DNA of 64,000 bases, from the NCBI RefSeq assembly GCF_050587525.1, contig NZ_JBOBFT010000019.1, positions 14,855-78,854 of the forward strand, read 5' to 3'. Positions 42,585 to 50,797 of this stretch are shown here, piece after piece (position 1 is the stretch's first letter; every line of letters begins with the position of its first letter). Under the pieces are notes generated by a model. That model saw only the letters and a list, made by a program, of their open reading frames with translations. It was not told the origin of the DNA and made no database searches. This DNA is from Plantibacter sp050587525. Its GTDB lineage: Bacteria; Actinomycetota; Actinomycetes; Actinomycetales; Microbacteriaceae. A program made the translations under genes and the position numbers.

Positions 42585-43658
42585 CTACCAGGGGCGTTCG
42601 GCGAAGCTCCCGTTGTCGGAGTTGCGGCCACGGTTCTTCGCGTCCTCGGTGGATTTGTCCTGCTCGGCCCCCTGACCGGCGTCCTTGAGCTTGTCGACCT
42701 TGTTGTCGAGTTCGGACTTACCGGTGCCGCTCGAGCCGTCTCCCGGCTGCTGTTGACCGGGCTGACCGGGCGAACCGTTCGTCTGATTCTGCTGGTCGCG
42801 CCCGGTGGTCGCGCCCTGTCGTTTGCGGTCGATGCGATCGCCCGTGTCCTTGAGGTTCTCGCCGGGCGTCTGCTTCGGCTGGATGCTGTCGGGGTTCTGC
42901 TGTCCCTGCCCGCCCTGCTGATCCTGCGGGTCCTGGTCGCCCTGCTGCCCCTGATCGCCCGGATCGCCCTGCTGGCCCTGATCTTGCGGCGCCTGATCAC
43001 CCTGCTGGCCCTGATCGCCCTGGCTCTGATTCTGCTGATCCTGGCTCTGGTCCTGCTGGTCCTGCTGATCCTGCTCGTCCTGGGGCGGGAAGCAGTCCGC
43101 ACCCTCGTCGACGATGCGCTTCGCGGTCTCGTACAGGTTGATCGCACCCTGGTAGTACTCGGCCTTCACGTACTGATCGGCCTGCGTCTCGTATGCGCGC
43201 GCGAGGTTCACACGGACGAGGCACTTGGTCGGTTCGTCCGGCGCGAGGTCGAGCGCCTTCGCGAGATCATCCGTGCCGAGCACCCAGTTCTGGCCGACGG
43301 CGGCCGCCGTTCCGCGATCGAAGTAGGCGAGGTAGGGCTCGACGATGTTGACCGTCTGCAGGTGACTCGCGGCTGACTGGCTCGTGAGGTAGTCGCCGGC
43401 TTCGTAGCTCGCGATCGTCGACTGCGCGATGGCGGGCAGGCTCAGGAATTTCACGCCGAAGAACACGGCGGCGAGGACGACGGGCAAGGACCACCAGAAC
43501 AGCAGACGGCGGAGACGACGGGCCTCCCCCTCGGTCAGCGGTCGTTTCGCGGGCTTCCGCGGCGGCGGCGCCGGGGCTGTGCCCGCCTGCGCGAATCGCG
43601 AATCCTCCGGACGGTGTCCCGGTCGATCGGCGGCGCGCCGTTCCTCGAACAGCGTCAT
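42585..43658 (-). CDS. Membrane-anchored protein with Gln/Asp-rich tail, last gene of the moxR operon
   Basis: A protein of 357 residues. The cytoplasmic N-terminus is Pro/Arg-rich, and one membrane helix lies near 52-72 (LLFWWSLPVVLAAVFFGVKF). A helical, TPR-like region of ~115 residues follows (CLVRVNLARAYETQADQYVK). From about residue 195 a long tract of Gln, Asp, Gly and Pro is clearly repetitive at the DNA level. Its place behind two VWA genes and its TPR-plus-Gln-rich layout recall BatC/BatE proteins of other aerotolerance operons; that comparison is inference. Confidence 0.75.
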   Translation of the reverse strand: MTLFEERRAADRPGHRPEDSRFAQAGTAPAPPPRKPAKRPLTEGEARRLRRLLFWWSLPVVLAAVFFGVKFLSLPAIAQSTIASYEAGDYLTSQSAASHLQTVNIVEPYLAYFDRGTAAAVGQNWVLGTDDLAKALDLAPDEPTKCLVRVNLARAYETQADQYVKAEYYQGAINLYETAKRIVDEGADCFPPQDEQDQQDQQDQSQDQQNQSQGDQGQQGDQAPQDQGQQGDPGDQGQQGDQDPQDQQGGQGQQNPDSIQPKQTPGENLKDTGDRIDRKRQGATTGRDQQNQTNGSPGQPGQQQPGDGSSGTGKSELDNKVDKLKDAGQGAEQDKSTEDAKNRGRNSDNGSFAERPW

Positions 43659-44719
43659 GCGGCACCGCCCTTCACGCGTCGGAGTTCTCGCAGCGAACCG
43701 ATGACGCCGCCGACCTCGGTGAGGAGGAGGGCGCCCAGCACGATCGCGATCATCCAGTACAGCTCATCGGTCCGACGGATGTCCACCTGGTCGTCGACCG
43801 TGAGGGTGCCGACCGACAGTCCATCGACGGCTGGATCGATGTCGGCGCCCGGCGTGCGGTGCATCTCATCGACGCCCAGCTGGGACGCGATGAGCTGCAG
43901 ATTGCCCTCATCCATGCGGGAGATCGCATCGGTCCCGGTCGTGTAGTCCTGGATGTACATGGGGCTGCCGTCGGCGTACCCGCTGAACTCGCGCATCCGG
44001 CCGCCCTCCTCCGTGCCGTAGCCGAGGACGGCGCCACCGGCGATGAGCGGCGCGATGCCCTCGAACGACGCTGGACTCGTCCCGGAGGTCTGTTCGCCGT
44101 CGCCGAGGTAGAAGACGATGCGGTTCCGGCCCGGCTCCTGCTCCTCGGCCTTCGTCAGGAGGTTCGTGAGGAACTCGACCGGAGCGTCGATGCTGCTGCC
44201 GCGAGAGTAGGTCGTGATCTCCTGCGTCATCGCCTCGGAGGCGGACTGCAGCGCACTGGCGTCCGTCGTCAGCGGCATCCGCTGGACCGTGACGGCGTCG
44301 AACGTCACGAGCGCGTAGCGGGCGCCCGGCACGCGGTCGGCGATCGAGGCGATGTCGGCCTTCACGCCGTCGAGGCGGGTCGCTGCTCGTCCGGTGACGG
44401 ACTCACCGGCTCCCCCGTCGCGGGTGCCTCCTGCGCCGCCCGTTCCGCTCTCGTCCCAGTCCTCCGCCGCCATGCTGCTCGTCGTGTCGACCACGAAGTA
44501 GATGTCGATGTCGCCCATCGCGGCGGGCGGGCGATGAGCGCCCGGGATCGTGGGCCGGAGGGCGATCGCGAGCAGGACGACCACCATGAGGATCCGCACG
44601 ATCCAGTGCCAGGAGCCCGGGCGCTTGATCGTCGCGATCCACTGCCAGAGCCCGAACGCGACGAGCCCGCCGGAGAGCGCGATGAGCAACCAGAGCGGCA
44701 GGACGGGAGTGAAGATCAT
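43655..44719 (-). CDS. VWA-domain membrane protein (BatB-like)
   Basis: A protein of 354 residues. Two N-terminal helices (about 5-25, 42-58) precede a VWA domain whose metal-site motif is DTTSSM (from Asp78), followed by YALVTFDAVTVQRMPLTTD and RIVFYLGDGEQTSGTS. A third helix lies near 325-345 (YWMIAIVLGALLLTEVG). ATG 44719 overlaps the previous stop and has GGAGG 8 nt upstream. Like its partner it presumably acts with MoxR on a membrane or envelope target. Confidence 0.88.
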   Translation of the reverse strand: MIFTPVLPLWLLIALSGGLVAFGLWQWIATIKRPGSWHWIVRILMVVVLLAIALRPTIPGAHRPPAAMGDIDIYFVVDTTSSMAAEDWDESGTGGAGGTRDGGAGESVTGRAATRLDGVKADIASIADRVPGARYALVTFDAVTVQRMPLTTDASALQSASEAMTQEITTYSRGSSIDAPVEFLTNLLTKAEEQEPGRNRIVFYLGDGEQTSGTSPASFEGIAPLIAGGAVLGYGTEEGGRMREFSGYADGSPMYIQDYTTGTDAISRMDEGNLQLIASQLGVDEMHRTPGADIDPAVDGLSVGTLTVDDQVDIRRTDELYWMIAIVLGALLLTEVGGVIGSLRELRRVKGGAA

Positions 44720-45714
44720 CGGCGCAACCTCCACGACACGAGCATGAGCAACGCGAGCGCCCCGAAGCCGATGAGGACGAAGAGGGTGGGTTCATCGTTC
44801 TGCACGAGCTGCTTCGCGCCCTTGAGCGTCTTCGTCTGATCCGCCGTGATCTGATGCACGATCGAGGCGACCGCACTCGTGTCCGAGAGCGCGTAGTACT
44901 TGCCGCCCGTCGCATCGACCACCTGCTCGAACTCCTTCGCGAGGTCGTCGAGGAAGTCCTTGCTCGAGGTGTCCCCCGGGTTGATGCCGTAGACGGTCAC
45001 GCCCTTCGCCGTGGCGAACTCGCCCGCTTCCGGCAGGGTCAGGATGGGCTCGCCTGCGACGTAGTTGTCGGTCGCGAGGACGATCGACCTGGACCGTTCC
45101 TCACCGAGCTTGTCGAAGCGCATGACGCACGATCCGAGGCCGTCGCCGATGAGGGACGAGCCGTTGCCGAGGTCGGTTCCGTTCCAGTACTCGTAGTCGC
45201 TGTCGACGGAGGTGAAGTCGTCGACGAGGTGGTCGAGCTGCTTCGCAACGTAGTCGTAGTCGCTCGTGAGCGGGAAGTAGGTGGTCGCGGAGGCGTTGAA
45301 GAGCACGAGGGCGATGCGTTCACCGTCGAACCGTTTGACGAGCGTGTCGAAGACGCGGACGATCTCCGCGTCGTACTCGGTCATCGAACCTGACACGTCG
45401 AGGCACAGGACGATGTCGCGGTTGCGGAGCTCCGGCTGGTAGACGTTCGTCGTGACCACGCGGGAGCTGAGCGCCATGCCCGTGAGCAGGAGCACGCCGA
45501 GCACGGCGACCGATGCGATGACGAGTCGTCGGTAGCGGTTCAGGGCACGCCGGTACCCGGGCAGCTTCGTGAGGCGATCAGAGTGCGCGACCCACACCCG
45601 ATCGGCCTGGGGCCTCCGCTTCCGCCGCGCTCGACGCACGAACAGGATCCCGCCGATGACGAGCGCGATGACGGCGAGCCAGACGAGCGGCATCCACCAG
45701 TAGATCACCCCCAC
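44716..45714 (-). CDS. VWA-domain membrane protein (BatA-like)
   Basis: A protein of 332 residues. Helices lie near 8-27 and 64-84, then a VWA domain with the full metal-site motif DVSGSM (from Asp106), FDGERIALVLFNASATTYFP and SIVLATDNYVAGEP. A C-terminal helix lies near 312-328. The GTG start lies 10 nt inside the preceding gene. The presence of two VWA proteins in a row is the standard layout of moxR operons. Confidence 0.88.
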   Translation of the reverse strand: MGVIYWWMPLVWLAVIALVIGGILFVRRARRKRRPQADRVWVAHSDRLTKLPGYRRALNRYRRLVIASVAVLGVLLLTGMALSSRVVTTNVYQPELRNRDIVLCLDVSGSMTEYDAEIVRVFDTLVKRFDGERIALVLFNASATTYFPLTSDYDYVAKQLDHLVDDFTSVDSDYEYWNGTDLGNGSSLIGDGLGSCVMRFDKLGEERSRSIVLATDNYVAGEPILTLPEAGEFATAKGVTVYGINPGDTSSKDFLDDLAKEFEQVVDATGGKYYALSDTSAVASIVHQITADQTKTLKGAKQLVQNDEPTLFVLIGFGALALLMLVSWRLRR

Positions 45715-46244
45715 GTCGTCACCACCTGTCGTGCCATCTCCGCTGCGTCGTGGACGCTCCCCGACTCCGCCTCACGGAATTCGGCCGGATAGTAGCTCGA
45801 AACGGCCCTCGCCACAGGGAAGAGCTTCGCCTGGTTGAGGTCGTCGAGGGTCATGACCTGCGCGCGGACGCCGCTCGACTCGTGGGCGTACATCCGCACG
45901 ATGAGGCCGAGCTTCTGGTGCGCCTTCCTCGTGCTGAGCGCGCCGGCGCCGAAGTCGTGCTCGATCTCGTCGATGAGGCCGAGGTAACGCACCCGGAGCG
46001 TCGCAGGGCTCGGTGTCTGGCGAGTGGTCGTCTGCGGCTTCGCCGTGCGGCGACGCACGTACCAGGTCATCCACACGTACCAGGCGATCACGAGGGCGAT
46101 GAGGAGCAGTCCGAGGATGGGCCACACCATCGAGTACTGGGCGGGCGGGTAGTAGCCGTTGTCGTCTGGGACCGGTGTGCTGGCCGCCTGCGCGATGCCC
46201 GACGTCGCCTGCGCCGCCAGTGACACGAGCTCAACGCCGCGCAT
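45705..46244 (-). CDS. Single-pass membrane protein of the moxR operon
   Basis: A protein of 179 residues. An Ala/Thr-rich N-terminal segment, possibly exported, is followed by one helix near 41-62 (MVWPILGLLLIALVIAWYVW). The cytoplasmic C-terminal part has RVRYLGLIDEIEHDFGAGAL and QVMTLDDLNQAKLFPVARAV. Position and layout match the DUF4381-like member between DUF58 and VWA genes. Overlaps its neighbours by 14 and 10 nt. Confidence 0.72.
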   Translation of the reverse strand: MRGVELVSLAAQATSGIAQAASTPVPDDNGYYPPAQYSMVWPILGLLLIALVIAWYVWMTWYVRRRTAKPQTTTRQTPSPATLRVRYLGLIDEIEHDFGAGALSTRKAHQKLGLIVRMYAHESSGVRAQVMTLDDLNQAKLFPVARAVSSYYPAEFREAESGSVHDAAEMARQVVTTWG

Positions 46245-47118
46245 GACGGTGCACCTCCAGGAGCCGGAAGAGGGACGGGATCACGTCGTCATCGCTCGTG
46301 ACCCGCTGACTGCTGATGCCGAGGCTCTCGAGTTCATCGATCCGTCGCTCGGTCGTGACGGCGACCGAGGCCTCGAACTCGTCGCGCAGCGCACTGCTGT
46401 TCCGCACGAAGGACGGCAGGAGTGCTTCGCCGTCGACGTCGGTCATCTCGCGCCAGGTGTAGTCCGCGCGCATGAGGTCCGCGTCGCCGACTGAGATCCA
46501 CAGCACTTCGTGCTGGACGTGGAGGCGTTTGAGCAGATGGATCCGTTCGGCCGAGAACGGTTCGTCGTCGGCGACGATCACGATGACCGACTTGCGGTGG
46601 ATCGATCGGCTCGCGAACGACAGGAGGGTGTCGAGATCGCTCGGAGCCGCATCGATCGACGCACGGTGGGCGATGCTCTGCAGCAGGCGTTCGAGACCGG
46701 ATTCGGTGCCCCGCGGCGGCAGCATCTCGATGCCGGTCGCATCGCCCGCGACGAGCGTCACGAGGTCGCCGTGGCGGACCGCGAGATAGCCGAGGATGCC
46801 GACGGCGAGGACCGCGATGTCGCTCTTCGGGCGGCCTCCCTCCGAGACGGCCGCGAAGTCACGGCCGGTGTCGACGACGAACACCACCTGGTGCTTGCGG
46901 TTGGCGATGTAGCGCTTGATGAGCGGAGACCCGTGCCGCGCCGTCGCCTTCCAGTCGATGTCCTTGATCTCGTCGCCAGGCGTGTACTGCCGCAGGTCGT
47001 CGAAGTCGAGGCTCCTGCCCTGGAAGACCGAGCGGTACTCGCCGTCGAGCATCCCGCGCACCCGACGGTGCGCGTGGATGAACAGCTTCGTCTTGACCCG
47101 GTGCAGGAGTGACGCCAT
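46231..47118 (-). CDS. DUF58-domain protein
   Basis: A protein of 295 residues. The family signature is YRSVFQGRSLDFDDLRQYTP plus GDEIKDIDWKATARHGSPLI, with IKRYIANRKHQVVFVVDTGRDFA leading into a VWA-like fold. DUF58 proteins are constant partners of MoxR ATPases. The ATG lies 7 nt after the moxR stop. Confidence 0.9.
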   Translation of the reverse strand: MASLLHRVKTKLFIHAHRRVRGMLDGEYRSVFQGRSLDFDDLRQYTPGDEIKDIDWKATARHGSPLIKRYIANRKHQVVFVVDTGRDFAAVSEGGRPKSDIAVLAVGILGYLAVRHGDLVTLVAGDATGIEMLPPRGTESGLERLLQSIAHRASIDAAPSDLDTLLSFASRSIHRKSVIVIVADDEPFSAERIHLLKRLHVQHEVLWISVGDADLMRADYTWREMTDVDGEALLPSFVRNSSALRDEFEASVAVTTERRIDELESLGISSQRVTSDDDVIPSLFRLLEVHRHARR

Positions 47119-47125
47119 GGTGCGC

Positions 47126-48121
47126 CTACGGTGCTTGGACGGCGCCGAACACGGCGTCGATGATGGTCTCCGGGCCGACGTCGTCCGCTGCGGCCTCGAA
47201 GTTCAGGATGATGCGGTGCCGGAGCACCTGATGCCGGTAGCTCTTGACGTCCTCTGGGATGACGTGGTCGCGACCGGCGAGGATCGCGAGCGACCTGGCG
47301 ACCGTGCTGAACGCGATGCTCGCGCGCGGGCTGGCGCCGTAGTCGATGTAGGACGCGAGCTTGGGCGAGAGGTAGTCGCGTGCGTTGCGCGTCACGTACA
47401 CGGTCTGCACGATGTAGTTGAGGATCGACGGGTCGAGGTAGACGCGCTTCGCGAGGCCCTGGAGGAAGAGGACGTCGTCGACCGAGACGTGCTGATCGGT
47501 GTCCGGCTCGTCGTAGACGCCCGCGTTCACCCGTCGGACGATCTCGGCCTCCTCGCCGATCGTCGGGTAGCTCAGCACCTCTTTCAGGAGGAAGCGGTCG
47601 AGCTGTGCTTCCGGCAGCTGGTAGGTGCCCTCCTGCTCGATGGGGTTCTGGGTCGCGAGGACGAAGAACGGCTTCGGCAGGGCGTGGTTGACGCCGCCGA
47701 TCGAGGTCTGGCGCTCCTGCATCGCCTCGAGCATGGCGCTCTGCGTCTTCGCGCTCGAACGGTTCACCTCGTCGAGCAGGACGAAGTTGGCGTGCACCGG
47801 GCCGAGCTGCGTCTGGAATCCGCCGGTCTTCGCATCGTAGATCTGGGTGCCGATGATGTCGCTCGGCAGGAGGTCGGGGGTGCACTGGATCCGTTTGAAG
47901 GACGCGTGGACGGCCTGGGCGATCGACTCGGCAGCAGTCGTCTTGGCCAGCCCCGGCACGCTCTCCAACAGCACGTGCCCGCCTGAGACGAGGGCGGCGA
48001 GGAGCGTCGTGCGGAGGCTCTGCTGGCCGACGACCTTCGCATCGTATGCGCCCACGATCGTGGTGAGGATCGCGCGGGCACGTTCCAGTTCGCTGGCGTG
48101 GATCGGTGTGCTGAGCGTCAC
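47126..48121 (-). CDS. MoxR-family AAA+ ATPase
   Basis: A protein of 331 residues. Walker A is LLESVPGLAKTTAAESIAQA, Walker B FVLLDEVNRSSAKTQSAMLE, sensor 1 VLATQNPIEQEGTYQLPEAQ, and the C-terminal part has GASPRASIAFSTVARSLAIL. MoxR ATPases work as chaperones for VWA-protein-dependent assembly. It leads a six-gene operon in which every later gene overlaps or nearly touches the one before. GTG 48121 has GGGGAGA upstream. Confidence 0.92.
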   Translation of the reverse strand: MTLSTPIHASELERARAILTTIVGAYDAKVVGQQSLRTTLLAALVSGGHVLLESVPGLAKTTAAESIAQAVHASFKRIQCTPDLLPSDIIGTQIYDAKTGGFQTQLGPVHANFVLLDEVNRSSAKTQSAMLEAMQERQTSIGGVNHALPKPFFVLATQNPIEQEGTYQLPEAQLDRFLLKEVLSYPTIGEEAEIVRRVNAGVYDEPDTDQHVSVDDVLFLQGLAKRVYLDPSILNYIVQTVYVTRNARDYLSPKLASYIDYGASPRASIAFSTVARSLAILAGRDHVIPEDVKSYRHQVLRHRIILNFEAAADDVGPETIIDAVFGAVQAP

Positions 48122-48230
48122 GGCGGCTGGTCTCCCCTGGGTGTGCGAACAGTCGGGCGTGCTCGTCGGCGCGCGCGGTGCGGTCCAGTCTAATCGGCCC
48201 CATCCGCCTCGCCTCCTCTCCCGGCCCCTC

Positions 48231-48302
48231 CCCCAGACCTCCGTTTTCGTGCAACAAGTGCCCTCGAAACCGGACGTTTTGCACGAAAACGGAGGTCTGG
48301 GG
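48231..48302. repeat. Inverted-repeat element (family C), copy 1
   Basis: Perfect 24-bp arms at 48231-48254 and 48279-48302 share the core CCTCCGTTTTCGTGCAA and flank a 24-nt loop. It lies in the divergent gap between moxR and neuA, so it is not a 3' end of either. Copy 2 is at 52305-52372. Confidence 0.9.
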
Positions 48303-48380
48303 TTCTGCGCGACCCCTGCTGTTCGGTTGCGGGACACCTCCGCGCGGCGTCCGGTTGGCCGACCGGCAACCTCCCGTTCC

Positions 48381-48386
48381 TACGCT
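48381..48386 (+). promoter_or_regulatory. -10 box (leaderless) for the neu cassette
   Basis: TACGCT, 6 nt before GTG 48393; no good -35 is visible. Confidence 0.4.
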
Positions 48387-48392
48387 GTCCCC

Positions 48393-49838
48393 GTGTCGCA
48401 CCTCGATGATCTGAGCCACTTCCCGTCGGACGTCGACGCGGCCCGCAAGGCCTCGCCAGTGCAGGACGCGGACGCACAGCGGTCGGCCTCGGCGGACGCG
48501 GCCTCACCGAGTCCGGCCTCACCAGGCGCGACCGCCATCGTTCCCGTCCGCGGAGGCTCGAAGGGCATCCGTCGCAAGAATCTGCGCACGGTACGCGGCG
48601 TGACGCTCGTCGCGCGCAGCGTCCACGGCCTCCTCCGGACTCCGGGCATCGGCCGTGTCGTCGTGACGACCGACCATCCCGACATCGCCGCAGCCGCACG
48701 GACCGCCGGAGCGGACGTCATCGACCGTCCATCGAAGCTCGCCGCAGACGACAGCTCCTCCGAGGCGGCGCTCCTCCATGCGCTCGAGGCCCTGCGCGAG
48801 CAGGGACCGCTCTCCCGGGTGACCGTCTTCGCCCAGGCGACGTCGCCATTCCTCGACGTCGACGCCCTCGACGGCGCCATCGACACCGTCACCCTCGGCC
48901 TCGCCGACGCCGTCTTCTCCGCCGTCGTGGATCACGGCTTCCTCTGGACCGACACGCCTGATGGGGCACGCGGCATCGGCCATGATCACACCGGCCGGCC
49001 CCGCCGTCAGGACCGTGCGAAGCAGTTCCGCGAGACGGGAGCGTTCTACGTCTTCCGGACAGACGGCTTCCTCGAAGCCCGTCACCGCTTCTTCGGCCGG
49101 ATCGAAGCCGCGCTCACGAGACCGCTCGGAGCCCTCGAGATCGACGAGCCCGAGGACCTCCTCGTCGCTGAGGCCATCGCCCCGCACGCCGAACGGCAAC
49201 TCGAGATCCCCGCCGACGCGAGCGCACTCGACGTCGACGCCGTCGTGACCGACTTCGACGGCGTCCACACCGACGACCGCGCGATCGTCGATGCGGACGG
49301 CGTCGAACGCGTGACCGTGCACCGCGGCGACGGCCTCGGCGTCCGGCTCCTCCGCGAGGCCGACGTTCCCGTCCTCATCCTCTCCACCGAACGGGTCCCC
49401 ATCGTCGCCGCCCGGGCCGCGAAGCTCGGCGTCGACGTCGTCTACGGCTCGGATGACAAGGCCACGGCGCTCGCGGTCTGGGCGCGCGAGCAGGGCGTCA
49501 CCCTCGACCGCATCGCCTACCTCGGCAACGACGTCAATGACCTCCCGGCCCTCGCGATCGTGGGCTGGCCCGTCGCCGTGGCGGACGCGCACCCGGCCGT
49601 CCGACGCGCAGCGCGCCTCGTGCTCGACGCCAGAGGCGGCGCTGGGGCCGTCCGGGAGCTCGCGGATCGGGTACTCGACGTCAAACGGACGACGCCGGCA
49701 CGGGCCGCCGAGCCGACGGAGCCGCGGATCGCACCGACAGCGTCGACAGTCCCGACAGCGCCGACAGCACCGACACTCCCGACGGAAGCCACCGCACCAT
49801 CTCGAAGCGACACCACTGTGAACGGAGCATCAGCATGA
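48393..49838 (+). CDS. neuA: Acylneuraminate cytidylyltransferase fused to a KdsC-like HAD phosphatase domain
   Basis: A protein of 481 residues. After ~48 disordered residues, the CMP-sialate synthetase motif AIVPVRGGSKGIRRKNLRTV begins, followed by VVVTTDHPDIAAAA, VFAQATSPFLDVDALDGAI and RETGAFYVFRTDGFLEAR, which fix the domain to about 49-275. A second domain (about 282-430) is HAD/KdsC-like: VVTDFDGVHTDDRAIV (Asp nucleophile near 287), ILSTERVPIVAARA, and YLGNDVNDLPALAIVGWPVA. The same pairing occurs in vertebrate CMAS and some bacterial NeuA proteins. It activates a nonulosonic acid with CTP and may remove a phosphate from its 9-phosphate precursor. A ~45-residue Thr/Ala/Pro tail ends the protein. 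Confidence 0.88.
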   Translation: MSHLDDLSHFPSDVDAARKASPVQDADAQRSASADAASPSPASPGATAIVPVRGGSKGIRRKNLRTVRGVTLVARSVHGLLRTPGIGRVVVTTDHPDIAAAARTAGADVIDRPSKLAADDSSSEAALLHALEALREQGPLSRVTVFAQATSPFLDVDALDGAIDTVTLGLADAVFSAVVDHGFLWTDTPDGARGIGHDHTGRPRRQDRAKQFRETGAFYVFRTDGFLEARHRFFGRIEAALTRPLGALEIDEPEDLLVAEAIAPHAERQLEIPADASALDVDAVVTDFDGVHTDDRAIVDADGVERVTVHRGDGLGVRLLREADVPVLILSTERVPIVAARAAKLGVDVVYGSDDKATALAVWAREQGVTLDRIAYLGNDVNDLPALAIVGWPVAVADAHPAVRRAARLVLDARGGAGAVRELADRVLDVKRTTPARAAEPTEPRIAPTASTVPTAPTAPTLPTEATAPSRSDTTVNGASA

Positions 49839-50797
49839 GCGGCATCGACACAACCACTGCACACGCAACCGCTCCCACCGGTCCCATGATCCGCATCGAC
49901 GGCCACGCGGTTGGTCCGGGACACCCCGTCTACGTCATCGGCGAGATCGGCCTCAACCACAACGGCGACCCCGAGATCGCGAAACGGCTCATCGACGTCG
50001 CGGCCGACGCGGGCGCACAGGCGGTCAAGTTCCAGAAGCGGACCCCGGAGATCTCCACGCCCGAGCACATGAAGGCGATCCCGCGGAGCACCCCCTGGGG
50101 CGACATGACCTACCTCGACTACCGCTACCGCGTCGAGTTCGACCGGGAGCAGTACATCGAGATCGGCGACTACGCGACACTCCGCGGACTGACCTGGTTC
50201 GCCTCGCCGTGGGACGAACCGAGCGTCGACTTCCTCGAGGACCTCGGGGTCGCCGCGTACAAGATCGCTTCGGCCTCCGTCACCGATGCCGGTCTCCTCC
50301 GGCGGATCGGAGCGACGGGCAAGCCCGTCATCCTCTCGACGGGCATGTCGACGATCGAGCAGATCGACGAAGCGGTGGGGATCCTCTCCGGGACCGAAGA
50401 CGGGAACGGGAATGAGACCGGGGCACGTCGCCCCGGCCCGCTCGCCATCCTGCACGCCACCTCGACGTATCCGCTCCCCCCGGAGGAAGCGAACCTTCGG
50501 ATGATCCAGACCCTCGGCGAGCGCTTCCCGAAGGCACCGATCGGCTACTCCGGTCATGAGACGGGCCTGCAGATCTCGCTCGCGGCGGTTGCGATCGGCG
50601 CCACGATCGTCGAGCGGCACATCACCCTCGACCGCGCGATGTGGGGCTCGGACCACGCGGCGTCGCTCGAACCGCACGGCTTCACGAACCTCGTGCGGGA
50701 CATCCGCATCATCGAGACGGCGATGGGCGATGGCGTGAAGCGGATCTTCCCCGGCGAGCACGCACCGCTGGCCAAGCTCAGACGGGTCGATGCCTGA
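49835..50797 (+). CDS. neuB: N-acetylneuraminate synthase family protein lacking the SAF domain
   Basis: A protein of 320 residues; the start overlaps the neuA stop (ATGA). NeuB motifs are YVIGEIGLNHNGDPEIAKRL, DAGAQAVKFQKRTPEI, FASPWDEPSVDFLED, YKIASASVTD, VILSTGMSTIEQIDEA, LHATSTYPLPPEEANLRMIQ and IGYSGHETG. Typical NeuB is ~345 residues and ends in a SAF (antifreeze-like) domain; this protein stops after ERHITLDRAMWGSDHAASLE and a short tail. It condenses phosphoenolpyruvate with an N-acyl hexosamine or its 6-phosphate. The Met/Asp/His metal site is present. Confidence 0.88.
   Translation: MSGIDTTTAHATAPTGPMIRIDGHAVGPGHPVYVIGEIGLNHNGDPEIAKRLIDVAADAGAQAVKFQKRTPEISTPEHMKAIPRSTPWGDMTYLDYRYRVEFDREQYIEIGDYATLRGLTWFASPWDEPSVDFLEDLGVAAYKIASASVTDAGLLRRIGATGKPVILSTGMSTIEQIDEAVGILSGTEDGNGNETGARRPGPLAILHATSTYPLPPEEANLRMIQTLGERFPKAPIGYSGHETGLQISLAAVAIGATIVERHITLDRAMWGSDHAASLEPHGFTNLVRDIRIIETAMGDGVKRIFPGEHAPLAKLRRVDA

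Noticed and set aside
48122..48337. Longer MoxR starting at 48337
   Set aside because: The extension would translate the inverted-repeat element; GTG 48121 has a ribosome binding site and the family length.
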